Position numbers and translations under genes: made by a program. From NCBI GenBank assembly GCA_028571685.1, contig CM053166.1, forward strand, positions 58,428,111-58,492,110: a DNA stretch of 64,000 nt, read 5' to 3'. Below, piece by piece: positions 11,679 to 23,081 of this stretch; within the stretch, counting starts at the first letter, position 1; each line of letters starts with the position of its first letter. The DNA comes from Heterohyrax brucei. Lineage: Eukaryota; Chordata; Mammalia; Hyracoidea; Procaviidae. Below the pieces are notes generated by a model. The model had not been told where the DNA came from, searched no databases, and saw nothing but the letters and a program-made list of their open reading frames with translations.

Positions 11679-12975
11679 TCAGTGGCATGACACATTCAAA
11701 GCCTTGAAGGAGAAGAACTTCCAACCAAGAATTATATATCTTGCAAAACTATCTTTTAAATATGAAAATGAAATTAAGGCATTCGCAGATAAACAGAAAC
11801 TCAGAGATTTTGTAAAAAACCAAACCAAAACTACAAGAAATACTGAAAGAATCTCTTGGCTCGGAGGAACAAAACTGCTAACTTTGTATTTTAGAAGGAT
11901 GCATTATACAGAATCCTACTCATTTAGAGAAGGCTCCAAACAATCAAAGCTATAATAGTGAAAGAAATGATCTAGTGATCATATCATGTAAACTATGCTA
12001 TCATCATATTAAAAAGAGGGGTGTACTACAGTCGTTATAGTCCTTCCAGATGGAGAGGAAGTTGACAAGACTGGTAGCAATCAAAATTGGGGTTACATAT
12101 AGTTTATTAAGTGGGATCATAGGGGCAGCCGTAAAACACAATAAAAAAGCAGCATACCATATCAAGAAATGTAATACAGGAGTCTCAACAACCACAAAAC
12201 CAACCCTGAAAAAGGTGAAACATCAACTCACAAAGAAGAAAGTCGCAGAACAGATTAATAAGAACAACAGAAAAAACATCAACTGAAAAATAAACATATT
12301 ACAATGGCAGCACTGAAACATACCTATCAATAATTACATTGAATGCGAATAGACTGAATGCTCCAGTAAAGAGACATTGACTGACATCTTGGATCAAAAG
12401 ACATAACCCATCTATATGTTGCCTACAAGAAACTCACCTTAGACCTAAAGAAATGAACAAACTGAAAATCAAAGGATGGAAGAATATGTATCAAGCTAAC
12501 AATGAACAAAGAAGAGCAGGTGTGGCAATTTTAAGCTCAGATAAAATCGATTTTAATGTAAAATCCACCATCATGGACAAGGATGGACACTACTGCTGAA
12601 AGATTCAATACACAAGCAGGTTGTAACAATATTAAATATTTATGCACCTAATATCAGAGCACCTAAATACGTCAAAGAAACACTGACTACACTCAAAAAA
12701 GAGATAGATCACTCCACAATACTAATAGGAGACTTCAACACTCCACTCTCAATATTGGACAGATTGTCTAGAAAAAAGCTCAGTAAAGATACAGAAGACC
12801 TTATTGCCACAATTAACCATCTAGACCTCATCGACATATACAGAACTTTCTATCCATCAGCAGACAACCACACCTTCTTCTCCAGTACACATGGAACATT
12901 CTCCAGAACAGACCATGTGTTAGGACATAAAGCAATTCTCAACAAAATCCATACCATTGAATTAATGCAAAGTGT

Positions 12976-13772
12976 TGTTAGGGTCCGGATTTCAAGACGC
13001 AATGCAGTTTTCCTTTTAAAAGTTAAGTTTTATTAAAAAATGTGCCCAAATGGAAAAAGACTGGTGCACCAGGGACACACTCCAAACTACGCAGAGCGGA
13101 GGCGACCCCAGGCTTCCTTAGCGCGCAGTATTTAAGTCGTAAAACCGCAGAGTAGGGAGGGAGAGCTGGGTTTTGCACTGATTGGTTGAGGCCATATGGA
13201 ATTTCTGCAAGTCACAAAATGTAGCTGTTGATGAATGTGTCAGCTACATTGGTGAATGTTTCAACCACATGGAATTTCCGTAAGTTGTAAAAATGGATGT
13301 TTCATATTGGAAGCACTTTGTGGTTATAAACATCTACAGGATATCATCTTGCTGACCTCTGGCTGGAGGAAGGGGAGTAGACGGAGAGGAGGGGAAAGGA
13401 GACTGTTGGGAGGATGAGACATGTATGGAGCAGAGAGGAATAGTGTGCAGTCACTGGACAGGGAGAGCAGTGGAAGCTGCATATAGGTGGGCATGTAAAT
13501 TTATACATGAATGTACATTTTCACTCAGTTATGTTAAATAAAAAAAAAAAGGATGTTTCAATGGCTTGTGGTTAGGGTTAGTTCCACAGGTTATTTGTAA
13601 GGCTGTCTCTAGGCTTTGTCTTTTGCAAGATAAAGGTGAAACTACTCTAGAGTATTTCCAGCTATTTTCTGCTAAGTTATTTCCTGGAGCCTTCTACCCT
13701 GAATTTTCACTTCCCTTTTCCCAAGATGGAATCTGAGGTTCAAAATGGAGTTACTTATGTTTCATTTCAACA
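12976..13772 (-). mobile_element. Solo LTR, ERV1-like (fossil)
   Basis: TG...CA ends are bounded by 4-base duplications gtgt at 12972-12975 and 13773-13776. Removing it restores a continuous L1 ORF2. The 4-base duplication fits gammaretrovirus-like (ERV1) integration. A poly(A) signal on the minus strand near 13030 sets the orientation. An L1 3' end (13305-13550) sits inside. Confidence 0.75.
13305..13550 (+). mobile_element. L1 3' end inside the LTR
   Basis: A 246-base 5'-truncated L1 3' UTR ending in an A tail. Perfect 10-base duplications ggatgtttca lie at 13295-13304 and 13551-13560. It matches the 3' end of the L1 at 30719-31712. Confidence 0.9.
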
Positions 13773-14753
13773 GTGTCTTCTCAGATCATAAAGCCATAAA
13801 AGTCAAAATCAATAGGAGAAAAACATAGATAGAAAGCAGAACTCATGGAAATCAAACACCTTGCTCAAAAAACCATGGGTTACAGAAGAAATCAAAGATG
13901 AAATAAAGAAATTTATGGATTCCAATGAGAATGAAAACACTTCCTACTAGCACCTATGGGATACAGCCAAAGCAGTGCTCGGAGGTCAGTTTATCTCCAT
14001 AAATGCACACATCTGGAAGGAAGAAAGAAACCAAATCGAAGAACTGACCCTACAGCTTAAACAAGTAGAGAGAGAACAACAGAGGAACCCCTCAGGCACC
14101 AGAAGAAAACAGATCATAAAGATCAGAGCAGAACTAAATGAATTAGAGAACAGAAGAACAATTGAAAAAATTGAAAAGACCAAAAGTTGGTTTTTTGAAA
14201 AGATCAACAAAATTGACAAACCACTGGCTAAACTTACTAAAGAAAAACAGGAAAGGAAACAAATAACCTGAATAAGAAATGAGAGGGGAGTTGCCACAAC
14301 AGATCCAACAGAAATCAAGAATATCATAGCTGAATACTATGAAAGACCTAGAGGAAATGGACGAATTCCTTGATTCATATCACCTACCAAAATTATCACA
14401 AGGTGACTCAGAACAACTTAATAAACCCATCACAAAGGAAGAGATTGAAAAAATCATCAAAAAACTGCCAACCAAAAAATAGCCCGGGCCCAGATGGCTT
14501 CACTGCAGAATTCTACCAAGCTTTTAGAGAAAAGTTATCACTAATACTACTGAGACTATTTCACAGTACAGAAAGGGATGGAATACTCCCAAATTCATTC
14601 TATGAAGCCAGCATAACCCTGATACCAAAACTAGGGAAAGACTCAACAAAAAAAGAATTACAGACCGATATCACTCATGAATCCAAATGCAAAAATCTTC
14701 AACAAAATTCTTGCCAATAGAATACAACAACATATCAAAAAAATAATCCATCA

Positions 14754-14860
14754 TGAAAGGTCACATCTTTGAAAACCTTATAAAGTAGTTCTACTCTATA
14801 CATGTGAGGCCGTGGTGAGTTAGGATTGATTCCACAGCAGCTAACAGCAACAACACATGG
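14754..14860 (+). repeat. AfroSINE, right half
   Basis: It starts with gaaaggtcacatctttgaaa and ends in the gattccacagcagctaacag tail. It completes the SINE begun at 11558. Confidence 0.8.
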
Positions 14861-15364
14861 AACTAAAGAGCAGGCCAGCAGCTTCCCTCTCCCTGGTTTC
14901 CCGATCTCTGCCTCTGTGGTTCTTGTGTCAGATCTAGTCCTGTCTCTCATACCAGCTACCTCACCTTGCCCTTGATTCCTGCTTCCCCATCCCATTGACC
15001 TGCACAGTGGCTTTGGTAGAAAACTCAGCCCCATTGACCCAGGACCTTATCCATTCTTTTTGTTCAGGTGCTTATAAGACCTCACTGACAGTTTCTCAGT
15101 GCCAATTCCATTTTCATGGAGAAGGATGAATTACCACGTGTCAAATGTTCACTCATGGTACAAACAGCTGTGGCTGAGAGAAGACAGCAAAGACATGTGG
15201 GGCTTTGATTAGGGTATTTGTTCTAAGAGACAGTGGCTGGCAACAGCTGCTGTCCAGTCATGGAGAATGAGAACCAGAAGAGCCTTCAAAGATCATGAAG
15301 CGTAAGTCATTCAGTTTATAGTTAGAGAAATGAAAGCTCAGAAAGGCTAGGTGGGTGGGGGTGG
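14861..15364. other. No recognisable feature
   Basis: Apparently unique DNA with short pyrimidine-rich stretches and no convincing open frame. Confidence 0.4.
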
Positions 15365-15490
15365 GAGATAGTACGGATTAGTGGAAAGACAAAGGTTAGT
15401 GTCATTTAACCACTATGAGCCTGTTTCCTCTTTCGTGGGAAGGGGAAAATGATACTTAACTGGTAGAGATGATGAGCAAACACTTAACTA
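15365..15490 (-). repeat. MIR fragment
   Basis: 'accactatgagcctgtttcc' followed by 'aaaatgatacttaactgg' is the antisense MIR layout. Confidence 0.5.
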
Positions 15491-15494
15491 AAGT

Positions 15495-16620
15495 TGCCTT
15501 TTATGAGGAAATGTTCACAATCAGTAGCCAGTAGAGAAATGCAAATCAATACTACTATGAGATGCCATCTCACCCCAACAAGGCTGGCATTAATCCAAAA
15601 GACAATATAACAAATGTTACAGAGGTGTGGAAAGGTTGGAACACTTATAGACTGCTGATGGGAATGTAAAATGGTACAGTCACTTTGGAAATTGACTTGG
15701 TGTCTTCTTAAAAAGCTAGAAATAGAAATACCATACTATCCAGCAATCCCACTTCTTGGAATATACCCTAGAGAAATGAGAGCTGTTACACAAATAGATA
15801 CATGCACACCAGTGTTCATCGCAACAGTGTCCACAGTAGCAAAAAGATGTAATCAGCCTAGGTATCCATCAGTAGATGAATGGATAAACAAACTATGGCA
15901 TATTCACACAACAGAATACTACAGATAAAGAACAACCTTGAATCCGGGAAACATCTCACAACATGGAGTAATCTGGAAGGCATTATGCCGAGTGAAATTA
16001 GTCAGCTGCAAAAGGCAAATATTGTATGGAACCACTATTATAAGGACTCAAGAAAAGGTTTAAACACAGAGGAGAATGGTTTTTGTTGGTTATAAGGCTG
16101 GGGAGAGGGAGAGAGAGATATTCACTAATTAGATAGTAGACAAGAATTATTTTAGGTGAAGGAAAGGACAACACACAATATAGCAGTCAGCACAACTGGA
16201 TTAAATGAAAAAACTAAGATGTTTCCTAAATATAAGCAGACACTTCAAGGAACAAATTAGCAAGGGCAGGAGTCTGGGGACTGTGGTTTCAGGGAACATT
16301 CTAGTTCAACTGACACAACAAAACTTATTAAGAAAATGTTCTGTATCTCACTTTGGTGAGTGGTGTCTGGAGTCTTAAAAGCTGGTGAGCAGCCATCTAA
16401 GAAGCATCAATTGGCCCCTACCCCCCTAGAGCAAAGGAGAATGAAGGACATCAAAGACATAAAGAAAATATGAGCCCAAAAGACAGAAAGGGCCACATAA
16501 ACCAGAGACTCTATTAGCCTGACACCAGAATAACTAGATGGTGCCTGGCTACCACCAATGACTACTCTTATAGTAAACTCAATAAAGAGTCCTTGATGGA
16601 GCAGGTGAAACGTGCAGTGC
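15495..16620 (+). mobile_element. L1 ORF2 end and 3' UTR
   Basis: ORF2 C-terminal sequence (EIEIPYYPAIPLLGIYPREM near 15735) runs to about 15930, then 3' UTR. The UTR is interrupted at about 16620 by a second L1 3' UTR and seems to resume at 17505. Confidence 0.8.
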
Positions 16621-17490
16621 ATTAACAAGTGGCCATCTAAGTGTCATCAATTGGTCCCAACCTTCCTGGAGTGGAGGAGAATGCAGGACATCAAAGACCT
16701 AAGGAAAATATAGGCCCAAGAGACAGAAAGGGCTGTATAATCCAGAGACTACATCAGCATGAGACTGGAAGAACTAGATGGTGCCTGGCCATTGCCGGTG
16801 ACTGCCCTGACAGGGAGCACAACAAAAGTTCCCTGATATAGCAGGACAAAAATGGGCTGTATAACTTAAACTCTATTAAATAGACCAGACTTGATGCTCT
16901 GACAAACTGAAGGGTTCCCAGAAGACATGGCCCCCTGAACTCTCTGTTAATCCAGAACTGAAACCATTTCCAAATCCAACTCTTTAGAGAAAGACTGGAC
17001 TGGACTAGACTATAAGACATAAAAGGATACTGGTGAAGAGTATGCAGCCTGGCTTAAGTAGATATATGAGACTAACTGGCGAGTTTCTGTCCAGAGGCAA
17101 GATGAGATGGAAGAGGAGGACAGGAGCTGGTTAAATTGATACGGGAAATTCAGGGTGGAAAGGAAAAGTGTGCTGTCACAGCGTGGGGAGAGCAGCTAGA
17201 GTTACATAGCAGTGCATGTACATAAGTTTTTGTGAGAGAAATTGACTTGGATTGTAAACTTTCACTTAAAGTGAAAATCAAACCAAACCTATTGCCGTCA
17301 AGTTGTTTCTGATTCTTAGTGACCCTATAGAACACAGTAGAACTGCTCCATAGAGTTTACAGGGAGTTCTCGCAGATCTGAACTGCTGACCTTTTGGCTA
17401 GCAGATGTACCACTTAACCACTATGCTGCTAGGATTTCCTTTCACTTAAAGTACAATAAAATATTAAGAAGAAAGAAAAAAACTCTAATA
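16621..17490 (+). mobile_element. L1 3' UTR nested in another L1 3' UTR
   Basis: It repeats the 'gccatctaag...catcaattggtcccaac' block already present at 16390-16430, runs to the family 3' end and finishes in an A-rich tail at 17455-17490. A SINE at 17276-17446 interrupts it. Confidence 0.75.
17276..17446 (-). repeat. AfroSINE in L1 3' end
   Basis: An antisense SINE flanked by duplications of the L1 block ctttcacttaaagt on both sides (about 17261 and 17440). Confidence 0.9.
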
Positions 17491-17504
17491 TTTTGCCAGA
17501 AAAA

Positions 17505-17980
17505 AAGAAATGTGGGGTGCAGACCTTGAACTCTGATAAAAAGACCAGACTTGATGGTTTACAGACTGGAGAGTCCCTGAAAGACATGGCCCCCGGATTC
17601 TCTGTTAGCCTAGAACTGAAACCATTCCTGACGCCAACTCCTCAGACAAAGATTAAACTGGACTATAAGATATAAAATGATACTGGCAAAAAGTATGCTC
17701 TTGGCTTAAGTAGATACAGGAGACTAACTGTGCAGCTCCTTTCCAGAGGTGAGATTACAAGGCAGAGGGGGACAGGAGCTGGTTAAATGGACATGGGAAA
17801 TACCAGGTGGAGAGGAGGAATGTTCGGTCACAGTGTTGGTAGAGCAGTTAGGGTCACATAACAAAGTGTGTGTAAACTTTTGTATGAGAAACTGGTCACA
17901 TAATGAAAATGTGTGTAAGCTTTTCTCTGAGAAACTGACTGGAATTGTAAACTTTCACTGAAAACACAGTGGAAAAAAAG
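17505..17980 (+). mobile_element. L1 3' UTR, terminal part
   Basis: It runs from atgtggggtgcagaccttga to a decayed A tail near 17980. It is probably the continuation of the L1 broken at 16620. Confidence 0.75.
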
Positions 17981-17997
17981 ATTGTCTGTTGTAAGAA

Positions 17998-18198
17998 CGG
18001 AGCCATGGTGGTGCAGTGGTTAAGTATACGGCTGTTAACCACCCAAAAGTCAACAGCTCAAATCTACCAGCCATTCCTTAGAAAACCTATGGGGCATTTC
18101 TACTTTGTTGGAATCGAGTTAACAGCAACTCTGTTGTAGATAGTGGATATGAGTCAGAATCAACTCAATGGCAACAGGTTTGGTTTGGTTTGGTTGTA
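17998..18198 (+). repeat. AfroSINE
   Basis: The head reads gccatggtggtgcagtggtt; the tail is a repeated ggtttggtttggtttggtt. Confidence 0.85.
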
Positions 18199-18628
18199 AG
18201 AGCAACAGAAACCTATCACATTTATTTCATTTGAGCAGCATTATACATGTTCATATCAACCAGATAACATATTACTTCAGTTTCTAAACTATGTTCTGTA
18301 TATATTTGCTATCATTTGGGATTAGTCTTCTTGTAGACCTTGTTCTATTGCACTTCCCTGAACCACTTCCAGCAGTTTCTGTTCTAGGACTGCATATAAA
18401 TGTACGTACTCTTTTGTGTCAAGCTTCTTTAGCGCACCATAATGTTTTTGTTGCTTGTGCCAATAGCCTGTTCTTTTTGATTGCCAAGTAGTATTCCATT
18501 GTATGATGGTATTATTTATTTCACTGTGGATGATTTCCAGTTTTTGTTTATTATGAATAAGGCTGCTATGAACATTTTTGTCCATGTCTTTATGTGAATA
18601 CTTTTTCTCTTTCTTCTGGGTAAAATAT

Positions 18629-18806
18629 TTAGGGGCTCTGGTGGTGCAGTGGTTAAGGTGACAGACTGCTGACCAGGAGGTTGTTGGTTCAAAACCACCA
18701 GCATCTCTGAGAGAGAAAGATGTGGCAGTCTGCTTCTGTAGAGATTTACAGCCTTGGGAACCCTATGGGTGACTTTGAGTCAGAATCAACTTGACAGTAG
18801 TGGGTA
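18629..18806 (+). repeat. AfroSINE in L1M
   Basis: Starts ggggctctggtggtgcagtg, ends near gacagtagtgggta. Confidence 0.85.
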
Positions 18807-19005
18807 AGATACATAGGAGTGGAATTGCTGAGTCATAGGGTAGACCTATGTTTGTCTTTAACAGATACTTTGGAAGTTTCCTAACATTATTAGACTATTT
18901 TCTTTTCCTACCAAGAATGTAAGAGTATCCAGATGTTCTCCATCCTCACCAACATTTGGGGTTGCCAGTCCTTTTATAATCTTAGCCATTCTAGTGGGTA
19001 TGTGG

Positions 19006-19205
19006 AGTCCCTGAGTGGTACAAACAGTTAACATGCTTAGCTGCTACCTGAAAGATTGAAAGTTTCAGTCCATCCAGAGGTACCTTGGAAGAAAGGCTTA
19101 GCAATCTGTTTCAGAAAAATCAGTCGTTGAAAACGCTATGGAGCGTAGCTCTACTCTGACACAAAGGGGGTTGTCATGAATGAGAGTTGATGACAGAAAC
19201 TGGTT
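19006..19205 (+). repeat. AfroSINE, longer type, in L1M
   Basis: Starts gagtccctgagtggtacaaa and has the 'ccatccagaggtaccttgg' block. Confidence 0.85.
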
Positions 19206-19411
19206 ACTATGTGTGTAGTTATATCTATTGTAGTTTTAATTCACAGTTCACTAATGGCTAATGATGTTGACAGCCATTTTGTGTGCTTAATGGACATCTG
19301 TATATATTCCGTTGTGTAGTGTCTGTTCAAGTCTCTTACTAATTTTTATTTAGCTGTTTGTCTTCTTATTGTTAGTTTGTGGGAGATTTTTATATTCTGT
19401 ATATAAGTCCT

Positions 19412-19590
19412 TGGAAAACCCTGGTGGTGTAGTGGTTAAGAGCTATGGCTGCTAAACAAAAGGTCAGCAGTTGGAATCTACCAGGCACTCCTTAGAAACT
19501 ATAGGGGGCAGTTCTACTCTGCTGTATAAAGATCACTGTAAGTTAGAAATCGACTTGACAGCAATGGATTTTGTTTTGTTTTGAATGCAA
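19412..19590 (+). repeat. AfroSINE in L1M
   Basis: Starts aaaaccctggtggtgtagtg and ends in ggattttgttttgttttg. Confidence 0.9.
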
Positions 19591-19636
19591 TCCTCCGCAA
19601 GATAATTACCTCTAACTCTCTGTCTACCTGTATATT

Positions 19637-20192
19637 GTTAGGTGCCATCAAGTTGGTTCTGACTCATAGTCAACCTGTGTACAACAGAACAAAATGCTAC
19701 CTGATCCTATACCATCTTCACAATAGTTATGCTTAAACCCGTTGTTGCAAGCCACTGTGTCAGTCCATCTCATTGAGAGCCTCCCTCCTTCTCACTGACT
19801 TTACCAAACATGATGTCTTTCCCCAGGGACTGGTCCCTCCTGACAACATGTCCAAAGTATGTGAGTATAGGCTCACCATCATTGCTTCTAGGAGCATTCT
19901 GACTATACTTCTTCCAAAACAGGTTTGTTCATTCTCCTGGCAGGCCATGGTATGTTCAATATTCTTCACCAACACCATAATTCAAAGGCATCAATTCTTT
20001 TTTGGTCTTCCTTATTCATTGTCCAGTTTTTACATGCATATGGGGTGACTGAAAGCTCTATGACTTGGGTCAGGCACACCTCAGTCCTCAAAGTGACATC
20101 TTTGCTTTTCAACACTTTAAAGAGGTTTTTTGCAGCAGATTTGCCCAAAGCAATATGTCGTTTGATTTCTTGACTACTGCCTCCATGGGCAT
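19637..20192 (-). mobile_element. RTE (BovB clade) 3' part, antisense
   Basis: The reverse complement of the RTE 3' region, including the tail (gttaggtgccatcaagttgg) and the block encoding IDAFELWCW and LTQVIELSVTPYACKNWTMN on the minus strand. It is split at 20192 by a MaLR element and continues at 23082. Confidence 0.85.
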
Positions 20193-21579
20193 TGTTTTAG
20201 TCAGCTAGGGCTGCTCTAACAGAAATACCACAGAGTGGATGGCTTTAACAAAGGAAGGTTTACTCTTACACAGTCCGGTAGGTTGCAAGTCCATATTCAG
20301 GGTGTCCACTCCAGGGAAAGGCTTTCCCTTTGTCGGCTCTGGAGGAAAGTCCGGTATTGCATCAGTCTTTGTCCAGGGAGTGTGTTGGCGCAGGAACCTC
20401 AGGTCTGAAGGATGGGCTCTTCTCCCAGTGCTGCTTGCTTGATGGTAAGGAGGTTCCCAATTCTCTTTGTTTCTCTTTCCTTTTATCTCTTGCAGGCTGA
20501 AAAGCTTAAGAGTGGGGCAAGCCACACTCCAGGGAAACACCCCTTACAGCAGAGCAGGAAGTAATCCTATGCAGGAGTTTATAGCCCCACCCGAATCCTT
20601 TAACATACAGTTTAGCGAAACCACAAAATGGAGGACAGTCACAAGATACTGGGAATCATGTCCCAGCCACACAGCTGCACATATTTTTGGGGGACACAAT
20701 TCAATCCATGACATTACACCCTTTGACAACCCAAAAATCACATCACAGAAACACTTAACACATTCATCTCACCATAGCAAAATCATATCCATCTCATACA
20801 ACAGAAGTCTTAAATCAGTTCCAAGTCGAAAATACAAAAATTATTCCACATCTGTGAAACTTAGAAGGCAAGCTATCTGCTTCTAAAGGCACAATGGCAG
20901 AACAGGCACAAGTTAAACATTCCATTACAAATGGGAGAAATTGCAGGGAAAGAAGGCATTAACAGGCAACAAGTGAGTCAGCAGAACATATTACATTAGC
21001 CCTGAAAGCTTTAGAAATACTCTTACATATTCTGAGACATTCTACACAACAGCCCTGCTCTCCAGACTCTAGGTATTGGCCACACTCTGGATTCTGAGTG
21101 GAGACCTCCAGCCCTGTGCTACAACTCTGCCTTCAAGGCCCACTTGGACAGAAACTCTGCCCCATCAGCTTTAGGAGCACCCTAAGCCCAACTGAGTGGC
21201 AATCCCACCCTTACGAACACAGGATGCCATGGTTCCACCCTTTCAACTCCCTGAGGTCATGACCATACCTTTCGAGACTGAGGCAGCTTAGCTTCTGGCA
21301 CTGTCTGTTTCTTCAGCTTCAGCTTCCTATGGCCACATGGCCCGGGCCTCAGGCCCACATCTGCCCTGCCAGGCAAGTGTTCCAAAGCTCTGTAGCTCCA
21401 CTGATTTAAGTGCCTGCAGGCACCCCACTCTTGCTGGAAAGAGTCCTGCCCAAAGACGCTCAACTCTCTCGCTCTGTGGGTCAGCAAGGCCAGCTCCACC
21501 GATTTAAGTGCCCAGAGGCACCCCGTTCCACGAGGAAGCTGCACAGGCACTCAGCTCTCTCGCTCCATGGATCGGCTCC

Positions 21580-21650
21580 AGTGCTGCCGCTGGTTCTGCT
21601 GCTGCCGCTGCTGCCGCTGCTGCTGCTGCCGCTGCTGCTGCTGCCAGTCC
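21580..21650. repeat. CTG/CCG triplet repeat
   Basis: About 70 bases of imperfect gctgctgccgctgct repeat in the MaLR internal region. It produces long Ala, Leu or Ser/Gly runs in several frames; none is likely to be a real protein. Confidence 0.9.
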
Positions 21651-22242
21651 TCTGTTGTTTCTCACCATCTGCGCCTTGTTCTTTCTTTCTGAATCTTCTA
21701 TCCATTTGCAGTTTCAAAGTGGCTTCCACATTTTAGGTATTTGCTAGAGCAGCACCCCACTCCCACAGTACCAAATTCTGTTTTAGTCAGCTAGGCCTGC
21801 TCTAACAGAAATACCACAGAGTGAATGGCTTTAACAAAGGAAGGTTTACTCTTACACAGTCCGGTAGGTTGCAAGTCCATATTCAGGGTGTCCACTCCAG
21901 GGAAAGGCTTTCCCCTCGTCAGCTCTGGAGGAAAGTCCGGTATTGCATTAGTCTTTGTCCAGGGAGCGTGTTGGCACAGGAACCTCAGGTCTGAAGGATG
22001 CGCTCTTCTCCCAGTGCTGCTTGCTTGATGGTAAGGAGGTTCCCAATTCTCTTTGTTTCTCTTTCCTTTTATTTCTTGCAGGCTGAAAAGCTTAAGGGTG
22101 GGGCAAGCCACACTCCAGGGAAACTCCCCCTACAGCAGAGCAGGAAGTAATCCTATGCAGGAATTTATAGCCCCACACGAATTCTTTAACATACAGTTTA
22201 GCGAAACCACAAAATGGAGGACAGTCACAAGATACTGGGAAT

Positions 22243-23018
22243 TGCCGAAGCCCATCACCCACAAAGACCTCTGTGAACAGAGCTACAAGCCTTTGTGATG
22301 GTGGGCGGACACATCTCATCCCTGACATATTTCTGGCTGTATATTTTTTCACCCTAATTAAACTCTCCCCCAAAATACCCCCTCATCCCGGGAACGCCCA
22401 GCCCTGCTGACTTCCCCCAACTGCACATTCCCACCCATGTGAAAAGAATTATCCTTTTTAGAACAGCTTAAGAAAGGCATAGGGTGGGGGACGGTAGATG
22501 TTTACTGTCCCCGCAGGAGGAGATAGAATAAAGAGCAAAGTAGGAACGAATAGAGATCATAAACTTTAGAACTCTCCTCCTGTACCTTTTAACCTTGAGG
22601 TATGAGTAGGGCTGATTGAGCTCGGGGCATGTCAATTATCACCACAACACACCTGCCTTGGACCATTGTCTAGAAAGCCTTGACAATTAAAAGGATCACA
22701 AGGTTTTGGTTAGCTAATAGCTCATGTGGTCAGGGGGCAGGGTAAAAATTACATCACCTCAAGACCACGAGGTTTCGGTTTCAAATTAGCCAATCACGAG
22801 GTTTTGGTTTCACATTAACCAATAGATGTGTGGTCAGTGGGCAGGGTAAAACTCATGTCACTTTGACTATAAAAACAATAAAGACAGACAGCTCTCTCTC
22901 TTGGTCGGGCTGCCTTTAAACTAAAAAACTCTTTCCTGTCTCTCTTAATTCTTTTCCTGCCGACGCCTTCCCTCCCTCCATGCATGACCCTGAAAAGTGT
23001 TGGGACCGGCTCCCGGCA
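22243..23018 (+). mobile_element. Solo LTR, class II (ERVK-like), 776 bases (fossil)
   Basis: TG...CA ends lie within the second MaLR LTR. Flanks are a 6-base duplication with one mismatch (22237-22242 and 23019-23024). A TATA-like box near 22868 and AATAAA at 22877-22882 give the + orientation. The 6-base duplication suggests betaretrovirus-like integration. It is related to the LTR at 33528-34653. Confidence 0.8.
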
Positions 23019-23081
23019 AGGAATCATGTCCCAGCCACACGGCTGAACATGCTTTTGGGGGACACAATTCAACCCATGACA

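Larger units (their letters stand above)
11679..14753 (+). mobile_element. L1 ORF1 C-terminus to ORF2 N-terminal part
   Basis: 11690-11870 encodes the C-terminal end of L1 ORF1 (FQPRIIYLAKLSFKYENEIK). ORF2 begins near 12300. Its endonuclease is visible at 12640-12970 (NIYAPN, LIGDFNTPLS, HGTFSRTDHVLGHK), and the frame resumes after an LTR at 13777 (coiled linker 13975-14271, [12 protein letters not shown] near 14490). It stops abruptly in the RT region with no 3' UTR and no A tail. Several stops make it inactive. SINE halves on both sides share the block aaggtcacRtcYtt. Confidence 0.85.
18200..19636 (-). mobile_element. L1M ORF2 3' part, antisense
   Basis: Antisense blocks of old L1M: 'agtagtattccattgtatga', 'taaggctgctatgaacattt' and 'tcttagccattctagtgggt'. 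Three SINEs interrupt it. Confidence 0.8.
20193..23081 (-). mobile_element. Two-LTR MaLR (ERVL-MaLR) element (fossil)
   Basis: LTRs at 20193-20713 and 21779-23081 (521 bases each once a nested LTR is discounted) flank about 1.07 kb of internal sequence. Five-base duplications ggcat lie at 20188-20192 and 23082-23086. The internal part next to the 5' LTR resembles the non-coding THE1/MST internal region. The LTRs differ at roughly 21 of 521 positions (about 4%), which suggests an age near 10 million years at usual mammalian rates. It carries no recognisable genes. Structure is complete apart from the nested LTR at 22243-23018. Confidence 0.8.

Noticed and set aside
21410-21750. Overlapping open frames rich in Ala, Leu or Ser/Gly
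   Set aside because: The composition comes from the CTG/CCG triplet repeat in all frames.
20239-22028. Two near-identical 67-codon open frames (20239-20442 and 21825-22028) that look like a duplicated gene
   Set aside because: They are the two LTRs of one MaLR element; a third, diverged LTR copy is at 59761-60284.
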